Source of the DNA: Clostridiales bacterium
GTDB lineage: Bacteria > Bacillota > Clostridia > Oscillospirales > Acutalibacteraceae
Length of the DNA: 11,711 bases
Assembly: GCA_019422525.1 (NCBI GenBank)
Contig: JAHZDE010000029.1
Location: 1 to 11,711, forward strand
Direction of reading: 5' to 3'
Below are positions 6,303 to 11,711 of the stretch, piece by piece; positions within the stretch are counted from its first letter, which is position 1; the number at the start of each line of letters is the position of its first letter. A program made the position numbers and the translations under genes. Under the pieces are notes generated by a model. It did not search any database. It saw nothing but the letters and a program-made list of their open reading frames with translations, and was not told the DNA's origin.

Positions 6303-8087
6303 ATGTTCAAAAAAATCTTTGAGTACGCAGGGCCATATAAGAAAAATATGTATGTGGCCACGGTCGTTGTACTGGTCAGCGTTCTTATGGGCGTCCTGCC
6401 TTTTGTGCTGGCTTATCAGGTGATCGCGCCGCTGGTCATGGGTGAATCTATTGAAGCATCCTTTATCATTTTGCGCGTGGTTCTTGTCTTGGTGTGTCTG
6501 GTGCTGCAAGCCCTTTTCTATGGCTGGGGGCTGAATCTTTCTCACAAAGCCGCTTACGACACGCTGCTCCGTCTGCGGACGGCACTTCAAAAACGGTTTG
6601 AAAAGCTGCCCCTTGGTGTCATTCAGGATAAAGGCACCGGCACAGTCAAAAAGCTGTTCGTGGATGATGTAGACAGTCTGGAAGTTTTGCTGGCTCACTC
6701 CATGCCGGAGGGAATTGCAAACCTGATGATCCCTATTGCGGTTTATGTGGCAATGTTCTTTGTGGATTGGAAACTGGCGCTTCTGTCGCTGGCATCCATT
6801 CCGATCAGTCTGATTGCCATGATGACGATGTATTCCGTTGGCATGAAGAAAATGGGGCCTTACTACATGGCCGGACAAAAGATGAACAATACCATTATTG
6901 AGTACATTAACGGTATGGAAGTTGTCAAGGTATTCAATAAGGACGCAGATTCCTACGAGCGGTTCCGCAAAGATGTATCAGATTATCGGGACTATACTCT
7001 GGCGTGGTACAAGGCGGCGTGGCCGTGGATGGCAATTTACAGCAGTCTGCTTCCATGCACCATTATTCTGACTTTGCCTGTTGGCGCATGGTTCGTTCTC
7101 TCTGGCTGGTCTACTCTGCCTAATTTGATCTTGGTACTGTGTCTTTCTTTAAGTATTGGTATGCCGCTGCTGAAATCTCTCGGTTTCCTGCCTACCATGC
7201 CCCAGCTTAACTATAAAATTTCTGCATTGGAGCAGGTGTTGGATGCGCCGGAGCTCCAGCAGACAGAAGGTGCGTTCCACGGGAAAGATGACACCATTAC
7301 TTATGACCATGTTTCTTTCGCTTATCAGACCACACAGCCCGGCCCGGATGGAAAGCCTGTTGTAATTGAGGATGAAGTTCTCCATGACATTTCCTTTACG
7401 GCAAAAGCTGGACAGAAAACAGCCCTTGTTGGTGAATCTGGCTCCGGCAAGAGTACATTAGCGAAACTGCTGATTCACTATTATGACCCACAGAAAGGCA
7501 GTATTTCTATCGGTGGGCAGAAACTATGCGATATGAGTCTTGAAGCACTCAACAGCCGTATCTCCTATGTGGCACAGGATCAATACCTGTTCAATACCTC
7601 TCTGCTCGAAAACATTCGGCTTGGTCGGCTGAACGCAACGGATGAAGAAGTGGTGGAGGCCGCAAAGAAAGCTCAGTGTATAGAGTTCCTTGAGAAACTT
7701 CCGCAGGGTATTCATTCGATGGCTGGTGATGCAGGAAAAATGCTCTCCGGCGGTCAGCGCCAGCGTATTTCTCTGGCAAGGGCAATCTTAAAGGATGCTC
7801 CTATTGTGGTGCTTGACGAGGCAACTGCCTATGCCGATCCTGAAAACGAAGAAAAGATGGAGGCCGCCATTGCAGAGCTTGTAAAAGGTAAGACCCTTGT
7901 GGTTATTGCACACAAATTACCAGCCATTATGAACGCAGATCAGATTTGTGTTATGGATCACGGAAAACTGGTTGCAACGGGCAGACATCAAGAGCTGATC
8001 CAGTCCTGCCCTGAATATCAAAAGTTGTGGAAAGCGGCACAAGACAGCGCCGAGTGGAAAGTACACACTGCAAAGGAGGGGAAATAA
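6303..8087 (+). CDS. ABC half-transporter, IrtA/YbtP type (siderophore importer of exporter fold), 594 aa
   Basis: An N-terminal exporter-type membrane domain (about six helices, residues 15-310) is fused to an ATPase domain. Walker A is GESGSGKS at 377-384, signature LSGGQ 481-485, Walker B Asp505-Glu506 and switch His537, all intact. After Walker B the sequence is DEATAYADPENE (505-516). Asp-Pro-Glu-Asn-Glu after DEATA-aromatic-Ala is characteristic of the YbtP/IrtA branch, known to import ferric yersiniabactin and mycobactin despite the exporter fold. The N-terminal siderophore-reductase domain of mycobacterial IrtA is absent, as in YbtP. AAGGAGGG (6292-6299) precedes the ATG closely. The stop codon abuts the next start, so it forms a heterodimer with that product. 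The alternative is a multidrug or peptide exporter; the cluster context argues against that. Substrate is inferred. Confidence 0.86.
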   Translation: MFKKIFEYAGPYKKNMYVATVVVLVSVLMGVLPFVLAYQVIAPLVMGESIEASFIILRVVLVLVCLVLQALFYGWGLNLSHKAAYDTLLRLRTALQKRFEKLPLGVIQDKGTGTVKKLFVDDVDSLEVLLAHSMPEGIANLMIPIAVYVAMFFVDWKLALLSLASIPISLIAMMTMYSVGMKKMGPYYMAGQKMNNTIIEYINGMEVVKVFNKDADSYERFRKDVSDYRDYTLAWYKAAWPWMAIYSSLLPCTIILTLPVGAWFVLSGWSTLPNLILVLCLSLSIGMPLLKSLGFLPTMPQLNYKISALEQVLDAPELQQTEGAFHGKDDTITYDHVSFAYQTTQPGPDGKPVVIEDEVLHDISFTAKAGQKTALVGESGSGKSTLAKLLIHYYDPQKGSISIGGQKLCDMSLEALNSRISYVAQDQYLFNTSLLENIRLGRLNATDEEVVEAAKKAQCIEFLEKLPQGIHSMAGDAGKMLSGGQRQRISLARAILKDAPIVVLDEATAYADPENEEKMEAAIAELVKGKTLVVIAHKLPAIMNADQICVMDHGKLVATGRHQELIQSCPEYQKLWKAAQDSAEWKVHTAKEGK

Positions 8088-9836
8088 ATGTTTGCTTTGT
8101 TTTCAAGAATATTGAAACTTTCCGGCCGTTATAAGAGCCGTATTCAGGGCGCATTTGTTTGTGCGTTTCTGGAATCCATTCTGTCCAAAATGCCGATTTT
8201 TCTGGCCTTTGTGGTTTTGAGTGGATTTGCAAACAAGACCATTACCGGGCAGACTTGCCTTTATGTGGGACTTGGCCTTGCCGCTATTGTGCTGGTTCAG
8301 ATGCTCGTCCATTATCTTAGTGACAGCCTGCAAAGTGCAGCGGGATATTTGATGTTCGCTGACAAGCGTATCGAATTGGGCGGCCATCTGCGGAAACTTC
8401 CGATGGGATATTTCACTTCCGGCAATATTGGCAAGATCAGTTCTGTCCTCAGTACCGACATGGTGTTCATTGAAGAAGTCGCTATGAGTACGCTGGGAAA
8501 CATGATGAGCTATCTGCTGTCCTCGCTGGTTTTGCTGGCGTTCATGTTTTATCTGAATTGGCAGCTTGGCTTGATCGCTGCGATAGTTACTATTTTGGCA
8601 TGGCTGGTATCTAAGGGAATGAACAAAGTTTCCCTACGAGAAGCAGCAGGCCGTCAGGAGCAGAGTGAACGGCTGACCGATGCGGTGCTGTCTTTTGTGG
8701 AGGGCATTGGTGTTATTAAGAGCTATAACCTGCTTGGAGAAAAATCCGAAGAACTGTCCGACAATTTCAAGCGTTCCAGAAATACATCGCTTGACTTTGA
8801 ACGAAAAATGACCCCGTGGACAATGGGGCTGAATATCCTTTACGGTATTGGTATTGCGGCAATTTTCGGCCTGTCTATTGTGTTGGAACAGAGCGGTGCG
8901 CTTTCTTTGGCTTATGTGTTGAGTGTTCTGCTATTTGTATTTGATCTTTTTGGCCCGTTGAAGGCTCTCTATGGAGAAGCATCCAGACTAACCGTTATGA
9001 ACGCTGCCCTTGATCGTATTGAAGCGGTATTGGATGAACCGGAACTTTCCGACAACGGCAAGCAGCATATTCCGGCTCAGGCACAGCCGGGACAGCCGGA
9101 AGTCCTGTTCAACGATGTTACATTTGCTTATCAGGATAAAGAGGTTCTGCATCATATCAGTTTTGCCATGAAGAAAAATTCTATGACAGCGCTGGTTGGA
9201 CCGTCCGGTAGCGGTAAGTCCACCATTGCAAACTTGCTGGCGCGACTTTGGGATGTAAAATCCGGCAATGTGACGATAAGGGGCGTGGATATTCGCAATG
9301 TACCTCTGTCGGAATTGATGGATCAGATCAGCATGGTATTCCAGCGCGTGTATCTGTTTCAGGACACCATTTACAACAATATCATCATGGGAAAGCCGGA
9401 TGCCACGGAAGAAGAAGTCTATGAGGCTGCCAGAAAAGCCCGCTGCTATGATTTCATTATGGCTTTGCCCGACGGATTCCAAACGGTGGTTGGTGAGGGC
9501 GGTGCAACACTTTCCGGCGGCGAAAAACAGCGTATTTCGATTGCCCGCTGTATTCTGAAAGACGCGCCTATTGTCATTTTGGATGAAGCTACCGCAAGTG
9601 TAGATACGGACAATGAAAGCTATATTCAGGAGGCTATTTCCGAATTGGTGAAGGGAAAGACCCTGCTTGTAATCGCTCACCGCCTAAATACCATCTGTCA
9701 GGCTGATCAGATTTTGGTGATTGCCGATGGACGGATCAGTGAACAAGGAACCCATGACGAGCTTATAGCAAAAGCCGGGATTTATCAGGATTTTGTAAAT
9801 ATCCGTAAAAAATCCTCCAGCTGGAGCCTTGCATAA
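8088..9836 (+). CDS. ABC half-transporter, IrtB/YbtQ type (partner subunit), 582 aa
   Basis: This has the same architecture as its upstream partner: an exporter-type membrane domain (roughly residues 18-300) followed by an ATPase domain. Walker A is GPSGSGKS at 371-378, signature LSGGE 475-479, Walker B Asp499-Glu500 and switch His531. The segment DEATASVDTDNE after Walker B is the usual IrtB/YbtQ form and differs from the partner's ADPENE, which fits a heterodimer rather than two copies of one gene. Both ATP sites keep their catalytic glutamate. The start codon immediately follows the partner's stop, with GGAGGGG overlapping the end of that gene as ribosome site. The stop overlaps the ribosome site of the following metalloregulator gene, so the three genes form one tight unit. 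Likely role: uptake of a metal-siderophore or similar chelate; the ligand is unproven. Confidence 0.86.
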   Translation: MFALFSRILKLSGRYKSRIQGAFVCAFLESILSKMPIFLAFVVLSGFANKTITGQTCLYVGLGLAAIVLVQMLVHYLSDSLQSAAGYLMFADKRIELGGHLRKLPMGYFTSGNIGKISSVLSTDMVFIEEVAMSTLGNMMSYLLSSLVLLAFMFYLNWQLGLIAAIVTILAWLVSKGMNKVSLREAAGRQEQSERLTDAVLSFVEGIGVIKSYNLLGEKSEELSDNFKRSRNTSLDFERKMTPWTMGLNILYGIGIAAIFGLSIVLEQSGALSLAYVLSVLLFVFDLFGPLKALYGEASRLTVMNAALDRIEAVLDEPELSDNGKQHIPAQAQPGQPEVLFNDVTFAYQDKEVLHHISFAMKKNSMTALVGPSGSGKSTIANLLARLWDVKSGNVTIRGVDIRNVPLSELMDQISMVFQRVYLFQDTIYNNIIMGKPDATEEEVYEAARKARCYDFIMALPDGFQTVVGEGGATLSGGEKQRISIARCILKDAPIVILDEATASVDTDNESYIQEAISELVKGKTLLVIAHRLNTICQADQILVIADGRISEQGTHDELIAKAGIYQDFVNIRKKSSSWSLA

Positions 9837-9847
9837 AGGAGACAATA

Positions 9848-10216
9848 GTGAAGATTCATGCGTCCGGAGAGGATTATCTGGAGGCTGTGCTGGTTCTTCA
9901 AAAGAATCACGGTGCTGTCCGCTCTATTGATGTTGCACGGCGTGTTGGAGTTTCAAAAGCCAGCGTAAGCTATGCGGTGTCGGCTTTGCGTGAAGGGGGC
10001 TTTTTAACGGTAGATAGTGATTACGTTTTGCATTTGACCGAAACAGGCCGGAATGTTGCCGAAAAAATTTATGAGCGGCATCAGTTCTTTACAGAGCAAT
10101 TTATCGCAGCTGGCGTTGACCCTGAAATTGCAGAGCGAGATGCTTGCCGGATTGAACACGCCATCAGTCAGGACACCTTTGAAAAGATCCGGGATGCACA
10201 CAAACAGGAAAAATAG
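9848..10216 (+). CDS. Short DtxR/MntR-family metal-dependent regulator, 122 aa
   Basis: A winged helix-turn-helix covers about residues 24-65 (RSIDVARRVGVSKASVSYAV), followed by the metal-binding and dimerization helices. By position, the expected ligands are Asp9, Glu12, His78, Cys100, Glu103 and His104. Asp9 and Glu12 match MntR (Asp8, Glu11), while ACRIEH at 99-104 matches the DtxR/IdeR Cys-x-x-Glu-His ligands. The C-terminal SH3-like domain of DtxR/IdeR is absent, as in MntR. I use GTG 9848, which has AAAGGAG (9835-9841) six bases upstream; that site overlaps the stop of the transporter gene. As the last gene of the operon it probably senses cytoplasmic Fe2+ or Mn2+ and represses the cluster. 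Its operator may be the TTAG-N6-CTAACC element near both cargo promoters. Confidence 0.88.
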   Translation: MKIHASGEDYLEAVLVLQKNHGAVRSIDVARRVGVSKASVSYAVSALREGGFLTVDSDYVLHLTETGRNVAEKIYERHQFFTEQFIAAGVDPEIAERDACRIEHAISQDTFEKIRDAHKQEK

Positions 10217-10251
10217 GATACTAATGCCCGTCGTTCCAACTGTGCGGACAA

Positions 10252-10290
10252 GAGCAGCCAGTGGGGAAAATATAAGCCCACTGGCTGCTC
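10252..10290. terminator. Perfect 14-bp inverted repeat between convergent genes
   Basis: Arms 10252-10265 and 10277-10290 (GAGCAGCCAGTGGG and its complement) enclose an A+T-rich 11-base loop. It lies between the end of the metalloregulator gene (10216) and the end of the minus-strand XRE gene (10334), where a bidirectional terminator is expected. Neither side has a U-run, so it is not a textbook terminator. It might instead mark the right edge of the cargo. Confidence 0.5.
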
Positions 10291-10333
10291 CACATGAAAG
10301 ACAATCATCGGCCCTTTTGTTTTCCCCTGTACA

Positions 10334-10651
10334 TCACTTCAGCTTATCTGCGCTCATGCACAGGTCTATGTACCGTTGCGACTCTTCTTCACTCTTTCCT
10401 GCAAAGTAATCAAGAACGCACTTGGCAACGGTCTGCGGCGCTCTATCGTGGAACACGATTCCATCCAGACTGATGTCCATTTCTTCTGAGATCAGCGCAA
10501 CCGTTTCAAATTTCGGATTGCTCTTGCACTTTTCAATCTCAATGACAGTTCGGGTACACATATTAAGCCGTTCCGCTAATTCGCGCTGCGTGATCTTTTT
10601 CTGCTCCCGCTTTTCGCGAAGCTTTTGGGCGAACAGGTCAAGGAAGTTCAT
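10334..10651 (-). CDS. XRE/Cro-type helix-turn-helix regulator of the ICE backbone, 105 aa
   Basis: The N-terminal half is a typical XRE DNA-binding domain: helices around residues 3-65, with the recognition helix-turn-helix TQRELAERLN...TRTVIEIE at about 21-40. The remaining 40 residues, rich in Asp, Glu and Lys, may be a dimerization tail. The gene reads on the minus strand, opposite to everything else in the window, with AGAGGTGA as ribosome site before the ATG (complement of 10651-10649). A short palindrome (10662-10679) lies at its promoter region, suggesting autoregulation. Small XRE repressors in this position are common in Tn1549- and Tn916-like elements and often control excision or transfer genes. 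The target here is unknown. Confidence 0.88.
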   Translation of the reverse strand: MNFLDLFAQKLREKREQKKITQRELAERLNMCTRTVIEIEKCKSNPKFETVALISEEMDISLDGIVFHDRAPQTVAKCVLDYFAGKSEEESQRYIDLCMSADKLK

Positions 10652-10661
10652 TGTAAATCAC

Positions 10662-10679
10662 CTCTACTACATTGTAGAG
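10662..10679. promoter_or_regulatory. Palindrome CTCTAC-N6-GTAGAG at the XRE promoter; candidate operator
   Basis: Two perfect 6-bp arms (10662-10667, 10674-10679) enclose TACATT. Read on the minus strand the centre includes TACAAT, a plausible -10 box for the XRE gene, though the -35 match (TTTAAG) is weak. A repressor bound here would block its own promoter. A weak plus-strand promoter (TTGTAG, 17 bases, TTAAAT 10695-10700) also overlaps it. Confidence 0.4.
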
Positions 10680-10710
10680 TGAGCCTCAATTCACTTAAAT
10701 ACACATGAAG

Positions 10711-10746
10711 CTCACATTGAATGAGCCGTAAATCACATTCAGCGAG
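10711..10746. repeat. Imperfect 15-bp direct repeats 21 bases apart in the divergent control region
   Basis: CTCACATTGAATGAG (10711-10725) and ATCACATTCAGCGAG (10732-10746) match at 11 of 15 positions and are spaced by 21 bases, two DNA turns. They stand between the XRE start and the leader peptide, so they may be regulator binding sites. The first copy is itself partly palindromic (CTCA...TGAG). Confidence 0.35.
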
Positions 10747-10760
10747 TTGGAGGTAATTTT

Positions 10761-10793
10761 ATGATGTCACGGATGAACAGGAGATACTGCTAA
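10761..10793 (+). CDS. 10-codon leader peptide MMSRMNRRYC upstream of the sigma-like gene
   Basis: A tiny frame of ten codons starts at ATG 10761 with an excellent ribosome site (GGAGG, 10749-10753, seven bases upstream) and ends at TAA 10791-10793. The peptide is basic, with no hydrophobic segment. Two strong intrinsic terminators follow before the next gene. Part of its coding sequence (10767-10778) is perfectly complementary to 10920-10931, beyond the first terminator. This arrangement resembles translated leaders used for attenuation, as described for Tn916 tet(M). The peptide itself may matter less than the act of translating it. Regulation here is inferred; the ribosome site, frame and complementarity are directly visible. 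Confidence 0.55.
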   Translation: MMSRMNRRYC

Positions 10794-10931
10794 GGCCGCT
10801 CGCGGTCATGTAAAAAAGCATAAGCACCGATTAGCCGTCCACTTCAAAAAGCACGCGGCTATCCCCCAGACGAGCTGCACTCACGAAAGCGAGTTGCAGC
10901 TCTCTTTTTATGCGGTTTGGTTCATCCGTGA
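10767..10931 (+). promoter_or_regulatory. Long-range 12-bp complementarity enclosing the first leader terminator
   Basis: TCACGGATGAAC (10767-10778) is the exact reverse complement of GTTCATCCGTGA (10920-10931); a G-U pair can extend it by one. The left strand lies inside the leader peptide frame and the right strand just after terminator 10872-10909. A ribosome on the leader would prevent this helix. A smaller inverted repeat, TAGCCG/CGGCTA (10832-10837 with 10856-10861), lies inside the loop. Confidence 0.5.
10872..10909 (+). terminator. First intrinsic terminator of the sigma-gene leader
   Basis: An 11-bp stem with one bulged base (10872-10882 with 10891-10902, GAGCTGCA arms) may extend inward to a GAAA tetraloop. 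It is followed by CTCTTTTT. It is strong and lies 79 bases after the leader peptide stop. Confidence 0.8.
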
Positions 10932-10981
10932 TTTAGCCCCTCCCGGTACAGTATTCGTTACTCATGTTTTCACTCGCACGC

Positions 10982-11024
10982 AAGGCGCTCGTTCAGGTCA
11001 TCATGCCTGTTCGAGCGCCTTTTT
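10982..11024 (+). terminator. Second intrinsic terminator of the sigma-gene leader
   Basis: A perfect 10-bp outer stem (10982-10991 with 11012-11021) continues inward after a two-base mismatch into CAGG/CCTG (10994-10997 with 11006-11009). The right arm runs into TTTTT (11020-11024). It lies about 80 bases before the sigma-like gene start. Confidence 0.8.
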
Positions 11025-11053
11025 ACGTTTTCCTGTCGGCTGTCGTTCTCCGC

Positions 11054-11088
11054 CGGTGTTGGTCTGGTTCACCACCCACCCAACACCG
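11054..11088 (+). promoter_or_regulatory. Hairpin directly before the sigma-gene ribosome site
   Basis: CGGTGTTGG (11054-11062) pairs perfectly with 11080-11088, and a small TGGT/ACCA stem sits in its loop. It ends four bases before the Shine-Dalgarno GGAGGAG (11093-11099). It has no T-run, so it more likely affects translation or mRNA stability than termination. Confidence 0.45.
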
Positions 11089-11104
11089 AAACGGAGGAGA
11101 TATT

Positions 11105-11578
11105 ATGTTTAACAGAAAGAGCAGCTATGCGCTGAACAAGAAAGACCCCAACGCTATCGTTTACATGGATGCCAACGAAGCCATCATCCGCCTGACCCGC
11201 GAGGACTTTGCCAGCGAGGAAGAATTTCTGAAATGGAAGTCCCTGTCGGATGCAGACTATCATGCTTCCGAGAAAGAGGATCATGTCTACGCCAATCATA
11301 CCCTTGCACTGGACGAGCTTTCCGAGGAAGCAGCATCTATTCCCGCTGCGGATATCTGCATGGAGCAGGCGCATGACCGGGTGGCGGAAATCCGCCGTAT
11401 CACCCAAAAGGTTACGCAAATCAGGAAGCACCTGACGGACACTCAGTTCCGCAGGATGTGGATGTATTTCGTGGATGGAATGACGATTGACGAGATTGGA
11501 AAAGTCGAAGGCGTGTCGCATCAGGCTATTTCTCTCAACATTACAGCAGCAATCAGAAAAATCAAAAAATATTTCTGA
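11105..11578 (+). CDS. Sigma-70 region 4-like protein of the ICE backbone, 157 aa
   Basis: The C-terminal part (about residues 108-157) is a sigma-70 region 4-type helix-turn-helix: LTDTQFRRMWMYFVDGMTIDEI, then GVSHQAISLNITAAIRKIKKYF. The N-terminal 100 residues are acidic and polar and contain no recognisable region 2, so it may be a partial sigma factor or a regulator that uses only the region 4 fold. Proteins like this are frequent near the integration end of Tn1549/Tn916-type ICEs. I chose ATG 11105 because GGAGGAG (11093-11099) precedes it; the same frame is open back to 10964 but that part runs through the second terminator. Its long leader with a small peptide, two terminators and a hairpin suggests tight control. 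The genes it controls are not in view. Confidence 0.82.
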   Translation: MFNRKSSYALNKKDPNAIVYMDANEAIIRLTREDFASEEEFLKWKSLSDADYHASEKEDHVYANHTLALDELSEEAASIPAADICMEQAHDRVAEIRRITQKVTQIRKHLTDTQFRRMWMYFVDGMTIDEIGKVEGVSHQAISLNITAAIRKIKKYF

Positions 11579-11711
11579 GGTTTTTCAAAAACACCTTGCA
11601 AAAGTGGCCCAAAATCGGCGATAGGTGAAGGGACATTCTCCACGAAGCCTTTCGTTGAACGTTGAAAACTGAATAGACCATGATGCAGGCACAAAACCCG
11701 CGTGATAGCGG
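11579..11711. other. Non-coding tail after the sigma-like gene
   Basis: No gene is visible to the window edge. It starts with GGTTTTTCAAAAACACC, a weak A/T-stem hairpin, and includes an exact tandem CGTTGAA (11653-11659 and 11660-11666) in TTCGTTGAACGTTGAAAAC. In related ICEs an excisionase and recombinase often follow; none is reached here. Confidence 0.4.

Noticed and set aside
8988..9680. A 230-residue minus-strand frame inside the IrtB-like gene
   Set aside because: The plus frame encodes all ABC motifs; the minus product has no family features.
6303..9836. Annotation of the ABC pair as a multidrug exporter
   Set aside because: Exporter fold alone does not show direction; the IrtA/YbtP-type D-loop and the AraC, ECF and DtxR neighbours favour import, though substrate remains unproven.
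10964..11104. Upstream extension of the sigma-like protein by 47 residues
   Set aside because: It would be translated through a strong terminator and lacks a ribosome site; ATG 11105 has GGAGGAG in place.
1..11711. CRISPR arrays, tRNA or rRNA genes, insertion sequences
   Set aside because: I saw no regularly spaced identical repeats, no tRNA-like cloverleaf and no transposase motif.

Overview
The window looks like part of an integrative and conjugative element (ICE) from a low-to-mid G+C Firmicute, most likely a gut Clostridia/Oscillospirales species. The reasons are the strong GGAGG-type ribosome sites, the Tn1549-like backbone (relaxase with a Cys-rich small protein, short XRE regulator, small sigma-like protein) and the character of the proteins. 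The host assignment is inference; no rRNA or housekeeping gene is present.

Layout. Positions 1-1792 are left-hand ICE backbone: the 3' end of an unidentified gene, a 69-residue zinc-ribbon protein, a UUCG-loop terminator-like hairpin, and a MobA/VirD2-type relaxase. From 1793 to about 2170 there is no convincing gene but a dense run of six hairpins, a candidate oriT or 3' regulatory region. Positions 2174-10216 are the cargo, all on the plus strand: an AraC-family regulator, a three-gene ECF-type importer (S, T and a fused double ATPase), an intrinsic terminator, a pair of ABC half-transporters of the IrtA/IrtB (YbtP/YbtQ) type, and a short DtxR/MntR-family metalloregulator. From 10252 to the end the backbone resumes: a perfect inverted repeat between convergent genes, a minus-strand XRE regulator, a regulatory leader with a 10-codon peptide and two strong terminators, and a sigma-70 region 4-like protein.

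How the genes may work together. The cargo reads as an iron- or metal-chelate acquisition module (siderophore, metallophore or heme) with its own two-layer control and no biosynthetic genes in view. The IrtAB/YbtPQ-type pair belongs to exporter-fold transporters known to import siderophores. The ECF importer could bring in the same or a related ligand. The AraC protein resembles activators such as YbtA/PchR that respond to a loaded siderophore, and the DtxR-like protein would report cytoplasmic metal. A TTAG-N6-CTAACC element lies just downstream of both predicted cargo promoters, so one repressor may control both.

The right-hand leader (10761-11104) is a separate point of interest. Part of the tiny peptide's coding sequence is perfectly complementary over 12 bases to a segment beyond the first terminator, an arrangement that suggests translation-dependent control of the ICE sigma-like gene.
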